DNA from: Patescibacteria group bacterium | GTDB lineage: Bacteria > Patescibacteriota > Gracilibacteria > UBA1369 | Direction: 5' to 3' | DNA: 10,057 bases | Assembly: GCA_018825335.1 (NCBI GenBank) | Contig: JAHJEW010000123.1 | Location: 1-10,057 of the forward strand | In this document: positions 1 to 5,432 of the stretch, one piece after another | Numbering within the stretch: the first letter of the stretch is position 1 | Layout of the letters: each line of letters opens with the position of its first letter | Position numbers and translations under genes: made by a program | Notes under the pieces: generated by a model | Database searches by the model: none | The model's input: only the letters and a program-made list of their open reading frames with translations | What the model was told of the DNA's origin: nothing

Positions 1-139
1 CATAACAGCGCCCATGCGGTTCGGGCTTTCTTTTCGGCCGGCTTCGCTCGGCCCGAAAGCCCTCTCCCAAGTTTGCCACTGGTCTGCCTTCGGCATATTA
101 TACCAGTTGCAAACTTCGCATTGGGCGCGAACGTTGTAC
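1..139. repeat. Multi-stem inverted repeat with attC-like ends, possibly cut by the window edge
   Basis: The sequence shows three nested or adjacent stems. The outer arms GCGCCCATGCG (8-18) and GCATTGGGCGC (118-128) pair with one bulge. A left arm pairs GGGCTTTC (23-30) with GAAAGCCC (55-62) and encloses GGCCG/CGGCC (36-40/49-53). A right arm pairs 69-83 with 102-116, 14 of 15 positions, and encloses TGCC-TTC-GGCA (85-95). The outer ends CATAAC (1-6) and GTTGTAC (133-139) resemble the R'' (RYYYAAC) and R' (GTTRRRY) boxes of integron attC sites; GTTGTAC fits 6 of 7 positions. No integrase gene and no second such element were found in the window, so the attC reading is only a suggestion. A structured RNA or a MITE-like/REP-like repeat are alternatives. 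The palindromic structure itself is certain; its function is not. Confidence 0.6.
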
Positions 140-210
140 GCCATGCGTCCTTCAGCCGCACAGCGCATAACTAGCTATATCCCCGTCAACATAATTTCTA
201 TAAACTTTAG

Positions 211-240
211 TTGATAAAGGGCGTACCGCGCTCGTATATG
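211..240 (+). promoter_or_regulatory. Possible sigma70-type promoter upstream of the acetyltransferase pseudogene
   Basis: TTGATA (211-216) is followed after 18 bases by TATATG (235-240). This would start transcription about 25 bases before the ATG at 273. Each box matches the consensus at only four or five of six positions, so this is a weak prediction. Confidence 0.35.
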
Positions 241-272
241 CCGGAACGGTAAAGATTACCCACTGGTTCACC

Positions 273-555
273 ATGCACCTAACCCATCCCACTAAAAAAT
301 ACGAACAAAGCTGGGAGTCGCTCCTCCACGAATTTGACGAAAACGAGGAGTGGAGCGGCTTTTGGAATGTCCCTCAAAGGCCGACCGATCTGGACGAATA
401 TATAAAAGTAACAAAAGATTATTCAAGAGGTGCTAATCACCTGCGACGACTCAAACCCGGCATCACAAAAAATCATTGAGCGAAACAAAGGGGAGCTGCA
501 GGACATAATAGAAGTGGATGGGGCGAAGAAAAGAAGGTATATAATAAACCTATAA
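273..555 (+). pseudogene. GNAT-family acetyltransferase pseudogene (internal deletion plus frame change)
   Basis: Frame one from ATG 273 gives an N-terminal piece (residues 1 to about 54) with WESLLHEFDENEEWSG and DLDEYIKVTKDYSRGAN, which resembles the start of COG3981-type GNAT acetyltransferases; it stops at 479. From GTG 430 in the +1 frame a second piece reads VLITCDDSNPASQKIIE and EVDGAKKRRYIINL, ending at TAA 553-555. This is the typical C-terminus of the same family. The intervening acetyl-CoA-binding core, expected to be roughly 75-80 residues from the family's usual length of about 170 (recalled, not searched), is missing, and the two pieces are in different frames. The protein would have transferred an acetyl group from acetyl-CoA to an amine. 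Without the core it cannot be active, so I call it a decayed gene; an assembly or sequencing fault is the main alternative. No Shine-Dalgarno site precedes the ATG. Confidence 0.8.
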
Positions 556-556
556 T
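540..556 (+). promoter_or_regulatory. Possible -10 elements before the coiled-coil membrane protein gene
   Basis: Two perfect TATAAT hexamers occur at 540-545 and 551-556, inside the end of the acetyltransferase remnant and 17-28 bases before the ATG at 573. No convincing -35 box lies 16-18 bases upstream of either, so this is a low-confidence call in an A/T-rich stretch. Confidence 0.3.
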
Positions 557-572
557 CGATTACCAACAAACA

Positions 573-842
573 ATGCCCGACCTAAAACAACTGGAACAGG
601 AAATAAGCAAAATAAAAGAAAGAAACGCCAAAGTTGAAGCAGACAAAGCATGGGAAACGAGCCTCTCCAGAAAAGCACTAATAGCAATTCTAACCTACTT
701 CGTAATTGTCCTGTTTTTCTATTTTGCCGCACTACCAAAACCCTTTATCAACGCGATCGTCCCAACATTGGGCTTCGTACTATCAACTCTATCCGTCCCT
801 GTATTCAAAAAGGTTTGGATAAAATATTGGTATAAAAAATAA
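573..842 (+). CDS. Small membrane protein: N-terminal coiled coil plus two TM segments, unknown function
   Basis: An 89-residue protein. Residues 1-29 are charged and heptad-like (LKQLEQEISKIKERNAKVEA), suggesting a short coiled coil. Two hydrophobic segments follow, at about 35-53 (LIAILTYFVIVLFFYFAAL) and 58-77 (FINAIVPTLGFVLSTLSVPV), joined by a tight loop with PKPF, and the protein ends in a basic/aromatic tail KKVWIKYWYKK. This arrangement predicts a hairpin in the cytoplasmic membrane with both ends in the cytoplasm, and possibly oligomerisation through the coiled coil. I do not recognise a named family. It lies 17 bases after the acetyltransferase remnant and 10 bases before the SDR gene, so it may share a transcript with the latter. 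The start at 573 has no Shine-Dalgarno site, but its leader ACCAACAAACA resembles those of the neighbouring genes. The coding call is good; the function is unknown. Confidence 0.75.
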   Translation: MPDLKQLEQEISKIKERNAKVEADKAWETSLSRKALIAILTYFVIVLFFYFAALPKPFINAIVPTLGFVLSTLSVPVFKKVWIKYWYKK

Positions 843-852
843 CGTCACCAAC

Positions 853-1611
853 ATGACAAACTATATAATCGTTACAGGAACATCTCGCGGGCTTGGTGAA
901 GCGATAGTGATGAATTTACTTCAAAAAGGTAACCATCTTTTTTGCATATCAAGAACTAAAAATGAAAAGTTGGTACAAGCGGCAAAAGAGAAAAACATAC
1001 CATTGGAATATTTTGAACACGATTTAAGCGATCCTAAAAAAACGGAAGAGTTATTTGAAAAAATTTTCAAAAGCATTGATTTTGAAAACGCGAGTGCAAT
1101 CAGCCTATTCAACAATGCAGGCGTGCTGCAGCCAATAAGCCCGATAGACAAATATAAAACAGCCGATGTTACAACTAACATCCATGTAAATTTAATAGCT
1201 CCCATTCTCTCAACATCAATTTTCATCAAACACACCAAAGACTTGGACATTGAGAAACGAATCATAAATATTTCTTCCGGAGCGGCAAAAAACGCATACT
1301 ATGGATGGAGTGCGTACTGTGCTTCAAAAGCGGGAGTGAATATTTTTTCAAGAAGTGTTGCTCTGGAACAGGCGCAACGGAAATACCCTGTTACCATTTT
1401 CTCATTTGCCCCGGGGGTTATTGATACTGAAATGCAAAGAGAGATCAGAAAAAGCAATAAAGACGATTTCGTTGATCTGCAGAGATTCATAGAATTTAAA
1501 GAGAACGGCGTTCTAATGTCACCCGACTTTGTCGCCAAAAAAGTGATCACTCTATTAACTTCCGATCAGTATAATAACGGCGAATTCATAGATATCGACA
1601 ATATGGAGTAG
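853..1611 (+). CDS. SDR-family NADP(H)-dependent oxidoreductase, benzil reductase YueD-like
   Basis: A complete 252-residue classical short-chain dehydrogenase/reductase. The Rossmann cofactor motif is T8-G-T-S-R-G-L-G15; R34 at the end of the second strand (ISRT) favours NADPH; NNAG is at 87-90; the catalytic serine is S142 in ISSGA; the YxxxK pair is Y155/K159 in YCASK. After the catalytic region it reads FAPGVIDTEMQ, as expected for the PG motif. The overall sequence (TGTSRGLGEAI, HVNLIAP, ISSGAAKN, FAPGVIDTEMQ) resembles Bacillus YueD, a reductase that makes (S)-benzoin from benzil; the natural substrate of that family is unclear, and the family placement is from memory. It is a cytoplasmic enzyme with all catalytic residues present. 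The ATG follows GTCACCAAC without a Shine-Dalgarno site, 10 bases after the previous stop. The low G+C and Firmicutes-like sequence are compatible with lateral acquisition. Confidence 0.9.
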   Translation: MTNYIIVTGTSRGLGEAIVMNLLQKGNHLFCISRTKNEKLVQAAKEKNIPLEYFEHDLSDPKKTEELFEKIFKSIDFENASAISLFNNAGVLQPISPIDKYKTADVTTNIHVNLIAPILSTSIFIKHTKDLDIEKRIINISSGAAKNAYYGWSAYCASKAGVNIFSRSVALEQAQRKYPVTIFSFAPGVIDTEMQREIRKSNKDDFVDLQRFIEFKENGVLMSPDFVAKKVITLLTSDQYNNGEFIDIDNME

Positions 1612-1679
1612 CTGATGGCTTATAACCCAAACCATCCCCAAGCCCCTCACCCATCCCGGCAAAAATCTAATTCAACAAC

Positions 1680-2702
1680 ATGTCCCTATCCAAAAAAGAA
1701 GAAAAAATACTAAAGTCAATTGTCGTTGCTTCCGAGAATGACCCCAACAAGCCTGAATTCCCGGCAGATGATCCTAAATATCCCGCCACACCAACATACA
1801 AAATTAAGGTGCCCGGATTCACCGATGTTTGGTTAAAAGACGAAAGTCATAATCCTACGGGAACTCATAAAGACCGCATGGCTTGGGAAATTATTGTTAC
1901 CTACAGAGACTTCCTACTTGCCAAAAAAAGAGGACAAATAAAAGGAAAAATCCCAGCCATGTCAATAATTTCATCTGGCTCGGCTGCCGTTGCTATCCAA
2001 ACTCAATTAAAAAGATATGACCTCCCGAATTTGAAAGTTTTTGCTGATGAGAACATCGATTCAAAAGTTCTCAAAGCCATGGAAAGAATCGGTTGCGAGA
2101 TATACAAAACCGATCTAAGAAAAAAAGCTTTTCATTGGAAAGAAATTCTAGAGTTAACCAACAACCCGGATGGATTGGACATCACATCAAGCGAAGCCCT
2201 TGATCCAACTACGAGATTTTACGATTGGTTGAGCTATGAAATAATCAATTCCTCACCAGACTATTGTTTTATTCCTTTTGGAACAGGAAACCTATTTGAA
2301 AATATTTTGAACATCAACAAAAAAGAAGTCTCAACTAAGTACCATGATCCAAGATTTAAAGGAAAGCTGGAAGTGCTAAGAAGATGCAATTTCCTCGGAG
2401 CCACAACAAACAATCCAAAATCCAAAGCAGATAAATTGTATTCTCCTCATCTACCGTTTGTTCATTTTGACGAACAATGGATCAGATTATACCGTCAAGC
2501 AGGATATTGTGGCTCAGAATCCAATGTCATCCTAATAAAAGAACAATTCCTGGATAAAGCCATGAAGCTTGCTGAATCTCAAGGAATAAACTGTGAACCT
2601 TCCGGAATTGCCGGATTAGCCCTCCTTCTTCAGATGAAAAACAAAATCCCGAAAGATAAAAAAATTCTAATAGTCAGTACCGGTAAATCTAAATGTCCGT
2701 AG
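1680..2702 (+). CDS. Fold-type-II PLP-dependent enzyme (threonine synthase/cysteine synthase-like)
   Basis: A 340-residue protein with the tryptophan-synthase-beta fold signature. The Schiff-base lysine is K64 in KDESHNPTGTHKDR. The loop SSGSAA (98-103) lies where relatives have SGN and contact the substrate and PLP. The phosphate-binding turn is G201-T-G-N204 (FGTGNLFEN), E306 lies in EPSGIAGLALLL, and a C-terminal STG (333-335) is placed to contact the pyridine nitrogen. These enzymes carry out beta- or gamma-elimination/replacement on amino acids; the nearest named groups by motif are threonine synthase and related lyases, but the substrate cannot be decided. The Asn of the usual SGN loop is Ser here, so the specificity may be unusual. 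No amino-acid biosynthesis genes sit beside it. It begins 68 bases after the SDR stop, with a leader TTCAACAAC and no Shine-Dalgarno site, in a strongly A/T-rich stretch. Confidence 0.88.
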   Translation: MSLSKKEEKILKSIVVASENDPNKPEFPADDPKYPATPTYKIKVPGFTDVWLKDESHNPTGTHKDRMAWEIIVTYRDFLLAKKRGQIKGKIPAMSIISSGSAAVAIQTQLKRYDLPNLKVFADENIDSKVLKAMERIGCEIYKTDLRKKAFHWKEILELTNNPDGLDITSSEALDPTTRFYDWLSYEIINSSPDYCFIPFGTGNLFENILNINKKEVSTKYHDPRFKGKLEVLRRCNFLGATTNNPKSKADKLYSPHLPFVHFDEQWIRLYRQAGYCGSESNVILIKEQFLDKAMKLAESQGINCEPSGIAGLALLLQMKNKIPKDKKILIVSTGKSKCP

Positions 2703-2729
2703 AGCTTTAACCCCTGACCCAATCTTCCC

Positions 2730-3056
2730 ATGCCAACCCTTGAATTCCTCCGCCAATTTCGCCTCGCGCAGTACGCCATTTTTGACCTGACAGTAGCATT
2801 TCTGGGGATTTACCTGCTCTCTCCGCTATTATCCAAACTATTCCTGAAATTCGGCATCAGCATACCAAAAACAAACTGGCTCTTCCTGACCGTGCCGATC
2901 GGCATTTTGGCGCACCTACTCGTCGGAACAATCACCCCCATGACCGCCAACTTCCTGGACCCAAGTGGGCACTACATTCTGAAAATAATAATTCTAATTT
3001 CATTATTCTTTGGGATAAAGGGGATTAAAATCGTTAAGAAGAAAAAAGGCAATTAG
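2730..3056 (+). CDS. Small multi-spanning membrane protein, unknown function
   Basis: A 108-residue hydrophobic protein. Likely membrane segments are at about 13-37 (AQYAIFDLTVAFLGIYLLSP), 49-67 (NWLFLTVPIGILAHLLVGTI) and 82-99 (YILKIIILISLFFGIKGI), and the tail is very basic (KIVKKKKGN), which would stay in the cytoplasm. Between segments two and three, TPMTANFLDPSGHY is a polar loop. I do not recognise a named family. The ATG lies 27 bases after the PLP enzyme stop, so the two are probably on one transcript; no Shine-Dalgarno site is seen. Codon pattern and membrane topology support a real gene. Confidence 0.75.
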   Translation: MPTLEFLRQFRLAQYAIFDLTVAFLGIYLLSPLLSKLFLKFGISIPKTNWLFLTVPIGILAHLLVGTITPMTANFLDPSGHYILKIIILISLFFGIKGIKIVKKKKGN

Positions 3057-3076
3057 TAGCAATCGCCCCCCGTAAT

Positions 3077-3105
3077 TTGACTAAATATTCCTTTAGTCAT
3101 ACGAT
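3077..3105 (+). promoter_or_regulatory. Sigma70-type promoter with a palindrome in its spacer (operator candidate)
   Basis: TTGACT (3077-3082, five of six consensus bases) and TACGAT (3100-3105, four of six) are separated by exactly 17 bases. The start of transcription would be near 3112, about 20 bases before the ATG at 3132. An exact 8-bp inverted repeat, TGACTAAA (3078-3085) and TTTAGTCA (3092-3099) around a six-base centre, fills the spacer and overlaps the -35 box, which is the usual place for a repressor site. No regulator is encoded in the window that clearly fits. Confidence 0.55.
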
Positions 3106-3131
3106 AAAAACGCATCATCAACAAAGCAAAT

Positions 3132-3500
3132 ATGGAAACAGGCGATAAATATCAGGAGGGACCACTATCCGATCAGCTCTCAAATCCGGAGCTTACAGAT
3201 CTAAGATTGATACAATTATTGGCAATCTCCGATGAAGCAATGGAAAAATTTCTGAAAGGTGATCGTTTTGGCACGATATTCGCCTTAATCAGGGCGGGGA
3301 TAACACTTGCCGAATATCAGGAATTTATAAGAATCAATCCAAATAATTGGTATGACCGGTTTGCTCTTTACATATTAAGCCAGTCGGTATTGTCCACGGG
3401 ACGCAGTATCTTGCTTCGAACGGATGCGGAAGCTGTCCTGAAAAGAGAAGAAATAAATCGCAAAATAATGGCAAATTTGGAAATAAAAGATACGGATTAA
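3132..3500 (+). CDS. Hypothetical cytoplasmic protein, 122 aa
   Basis: A soluble protein with no signal peptide or strong membrane segment, acidic in its N-terminal part, and mostly helical by eye (LTDLRLIQLLAISDEAMEKF, FALIRAGITLAEYQEFIRI, FALYILSQSVLSTGRSILL). The C-terminus is charged (LKREEINRKIMANLEIKDTD). I do not recognise a family or a catalytic motif. It has its own convincing promoter with an operator-like palindrome just upstream, so it may be separately controlled from the genes on either side. The ATG at 3132 fits that promoter, with a leader of about 20 bases. AGGAGG occurs at 3154-3159 inside the gene but no start codon follows at a suitable distance. Confidence 0.7.
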   Translation: METGDKYQEGPLSDQLSNPELTDLRLIQLLAISDEAMEKFLKGDRFGTIFALIRAGITLAEYQEFIRINPNNWYDRFALYILSQSVLSTGRSILLRTDAEAVLKREEINRKIMANLEIKDTD

Positions 3501-3546
3501 TATGCGCCACCCTCCGTTGCGCCGCACCCCATAACGCAAAACCACC

Positions 3547-4221
3547 ATGAACATGAATATGCAACAAGAACAAACAATGCCGTTTTCGAGGGACTACTCC
3601 TTCACATCCAAAGTGTTTTTCTATTTCGGACTGGCGATTCTGGCCTCGGTTGCCGGCACATTCACCGGTTTCACGTATCTGGCCCCGTTTTTTCTGGCCA
3701 ATCCAACATTTATGTGGATACTTTTCGCGGTTGAACTGGGTCTGATTTTCACCGCCCGACTCTGGAGCGCAAAACGGCCGCTAAACTACGTATTATTCAT
3801 GACTTTCGCGTTCGTGACCGGCCTCACAATTGTGCCGCTTCTGGCCCTGTTCATGGTCCAGTACGGCGCCGGCATCATAATAAAAGCCCTTCTGGCCACA
3901 ACATTCATGTTCGCGGGCACAGCCACTTTCGGCTGGGTCACCAAAAGAAATCTTTCCGGCCTTGGCGGCTTTTTATGGATTTCCCTTATCGGGATGATAA
4001 TCGTCTCAATAATCGGCATATTTGTGCCGTGGAGCAGCACTTTCGAAATGCTTTTTTCCGGATTCGGAGTGATACTTTTCAGCGCATATATAATGTACGA
4101 CATCCAGAGAGTAAAACAGTTCCCCACAATGCACCCGATGGAGGTCGCTCTGGCCCTTTATCTGGATATATTCAACCTGTTCATCTTTATCCTCCGACTG
4201 ATGGGGGCATCCAGGGACTAA
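3547..4221 (+). CDS. Bax inhibitor-1 (BI-1/YccA/YetJ) family membrane protein
   Basis: A 224-residue polytopic protein with about seven hydrophobic segments and the family's C-terminal signature: MYDIQ with D185, then LYLDIFNLFIFILRLMG with D207. In Bacillus YetJ two aspartates in these positions (D171 and D195) form a pH-sensitive pair that gates calcium leak; here both are kept, so a functional channel is plausible. The spacing is 22 residues here against 24 there. Family length is usually 210-240, so the gene is complete. The N-terminus MNMNMQQEQTM leaves the start uncertain: ATG 3547 follows AAACCACC, and an internal ATG at 3577 is also possible. One base separates its stop from yceD, so it probably leads the ribosome-related operon. 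A weak promoter (TTGGAA at 3477, TAATAT at 3498, spacing 15) lies in the end of the previous gene. Confidence 0.93.
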   Translation: MNMNMQQEQTMPFSRDYSFTSKVFFYFGLAILASVAGTFTGFTYLAPFFLANPTFMWILFAVELGLIFTARLWSAKRPLNYVLFMTFAFVTGLTIVPLLALFMVQYGAGIIIKALLATTFMFAGTATFGWVTKRNLSGLGGFLWISLIGMIIVSIIGIFVPWSSTFEMLFSGFGVILFSAYIMYDIQRVKQFPTMHPMEVALALYLDIFNLFIFILRLMGASRD

Positions 4222-4222
4222 C

Positions 4223-4762
4223 ATGAAAAAAGACATAAAAAAATCGTTCATAATTCAAATCGGCGGTCTCTGGTCGGGACCGGGTGGCAAAGTGGAAAGC
4301 CAACATTTTGAGGCGGATCTTGAATTTGATCCGCAGGAAATAGAAGTAGCATCCGCAGTAAAAGGAGAAATGCTTTTGGCCAAAGTGAAGCACGAAATCC
4401 GGGCGGCCCTGACAAATGTTGAAGTTACAATCAAGCGAGGATGCGTTAGATGTCTAAAATCCTTTAAACAAAAGGTTAAAATTCCTGTGGCGGAAAGATC
4501 TTTTCTCGATCGCGCCCCGAAGGACAAAACCGATCTGGACGACATTTTCCTTATAAACCTGAAAGACCTTTCAATTGACCTTTATGATATGATAAGACAA
4601 GAAATCATCTTGCATTTTCCGCTTATTTCAGTATGCTCTAAAAGCTGCAAAGGGCTATGCCCTCACTGCGGCGCCGATCGAAACCGGAAAACCTGCAAGT
4701 GCAAAGAAGTGGATGAAGGCGCACAGAAACCATTCAAAAACCTCAAAAAACTAATCAAGTAA
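4223..4762 (+). CDS. yceD: YceD/DUF177 family, large rRNA subunit accumulation protein
   Basis: A 179-residue protein. The central part holds the family cysteine pair C74-V-R-C77 (KRGCVRCLKSF), followed by the conserved acidic stretch DLDDIFLINLKDLSIDLYDMIRQEI. The C-terminus has CSKSCKGLCPHCGADRN with C138, C142, C146 and C149, then C158 and C160, a likely metal-binding knuckle. YceD is needed for normal 23S rRNA levels in Escherichia coli and in plants, and it is almost always encoded directly before rpmF, as here (4-base gap). It starts one base after the BI-1 stop; AGGGA at 4213-4217 is a weak Shine-Dalgarno sequence within the preceding gene. Length and motifs agree with the family, and it acts in the cytoplasm on ribosome assembly. 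Confidence 0.92.
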   Translation: MKKDIKKSFIIQIGGLWSGPGGKVESQHFEADLEFDPQEIEVASAVKGEMLLAKVKHEIRAALTNVEVTIKRGCVRCLKSFKQKVKIPVAERSFLDRAPKDKTDLDDIFLINLKDLSIDLYDMIRQEIILHFPLISVCSKSCKGLCPHCGADRNRKTCKCKEVDEGAQKPFKNLKKLIK

Positions 4763-4766
4763 AGCC

Positions 4767-4967
4767 ATGGCAAAACATGCAGTTCCCAAATATAAAACCC
4801 CCAAGTCCAAGACAAGGACAAGATATTCCAGCTACAAATGCAGACAGGTAAAGAAACTTCGCGGAATAGTTGAGGGCGCCGGACACACATTCAAAAAAGC
4901 CGAATCAATCGTCGACGAATCCAAAAAGAAGAAGGAAATAGAAAAAATTACCAGGGTGAAGGCTTAG
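4767..4967 (+). CDS. rpmF: Divergent 50S ribosomal protein bL32 without a zinc ribbon
   Basis: A 66-residue, very basic protein. The N-terminus AVPKYKTPKSKTRTRYSSYK (5-24) is the typical bL32 start that binds 23S rRNA. Usual bL32 then continues into a CxxC...CxxC zinc ribbon; here only one cysteine is present (C25), and the remainder is a lysine-rich helix (FKKAESIVDESKKKKEIEKI). The identity rests on the N-terminus and on its place directly after yceD, the usual order. The missing ribbon is either a lineage-specific zinc-free version, as occurs among small ribosomal proteins, or a replaced C-terminus. The 28-base gap to nusB contains a T run but no clear hairpin, so transcription likely continues. 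No Shine-Dalgarno site is seen. Confidence 0.85.
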   Translation: MAKHAVPKYKTPKSKTRTRYSSYKCRQVKKLRGIVEGAGHTFKKAESIVDESKKKKEIEKITRVKA

Positions 4968-4995
4968 ATTTTTTCAGCCGCCCTTTTGACATATT

Positions 4996-5430
4996 ATGGC
5001 TTCTTACAGACACCTAGCGCGGATAGCAGTCATGCAAACCATCTTTGCATACGAATTCCGTGGAGATGTTGATTTGGATTTTACCCTCGATTATTGCACC
5101 GCGGAATTTTCCGACAAATTGAAAGATGTCAGCTTTGCCAAAGAACTTGTCAAAGGCATTTTTGAGCATAAGGATGCCATTTATAAGATCATGCAGGAGC
5201 ACGCTCCCGAATGGCCGATCGAAAGAATCGCGCCGATTGACCGTGCCATTTTGGAAATAGGAATTTATGAGATAAAATACTCGGGAGACGTCCCGCCGAT
5301 TGTGGCCATCAACGAAGCGGTGGAAATAGCAAAAACATACGGTGATATGAATTCGGCCAAGTTCATTAACGGTGTGCTTAGCGCGGTAATGCACAGGCAC
5401 AAGCCGGGCGAAGAACGTAAAAAAACTTAA
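4996..5430 (+). CDS. nusB: Transcription antitermination factor NusB
   Basis: A 144-residue, all-helical protein with the family's features. The N-terminal helix is RHLARIAVMQTIFAYEF, and the conserved C-terminal half reads IAPIDRAILEIGIYEIKY, PPIVAINEAVEIAKTYGD and SAKFINGVLSAV. NusB binds boxA of rRNA transcripts with NusE (S10) and prevents premature termination, also helping rRNA folding. Length is normal (about 130-150). The C-terminus is basic (HRHKPGEERKKT). It lies two bases before rnc, so the two are translated from one message; both act on rRNA synthesis. The ATG at 4996 has no Shine-Dalgarno site. A TTGACA hexamer occurs at 4986-4991 just before it, but no -10 box follows. Confidence 0.95.
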   Translation: MASYRHLARIAVMQTIFAYEFRGDVDLDFTLDYCTAEFSDKLKDVSFAKELVKGIFEHKDAIYKIMQEHAPEWPIERIAPIDRAILEIGIYEIKYSGDVPPIVAINEAVEIAKTYGDMNSAKFINGVLSAVMHRHKPGEERKKT

Positions 5431-5432
5431 AC

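Noticed and set aside
14..214. 66-codon open frame across the left palindrome
   Set aside because: It runs through the stems and loops of the inverted repeat, has no family resemblance and no upstream signals; reading-through of structured DNA explains it.
3078..3099. Palindrome read as a terminator for the preceding membrane protein gene
   Set aside because: No T run follows on either strand, and the stem coincides exactly with a promoter spacer.
3154..3159. AGGAGG as a ribosome binding site for a shorter start
   Set aside because: No ATG, GTG or TTG follows within a usable distance, and the reading frame from 3132 already fits the promoter.
273..3500. Regular integron cassette array
   Set aside because: No attC-like structure lies between the genes, several gaps are only 10-28 bases, and no integrase is seen.
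4986..4991. Perfect TTGACA just before nusB
   Set aside because: No -10 box lies 15-19 bases downstream, and that position is inside the coding sequence.
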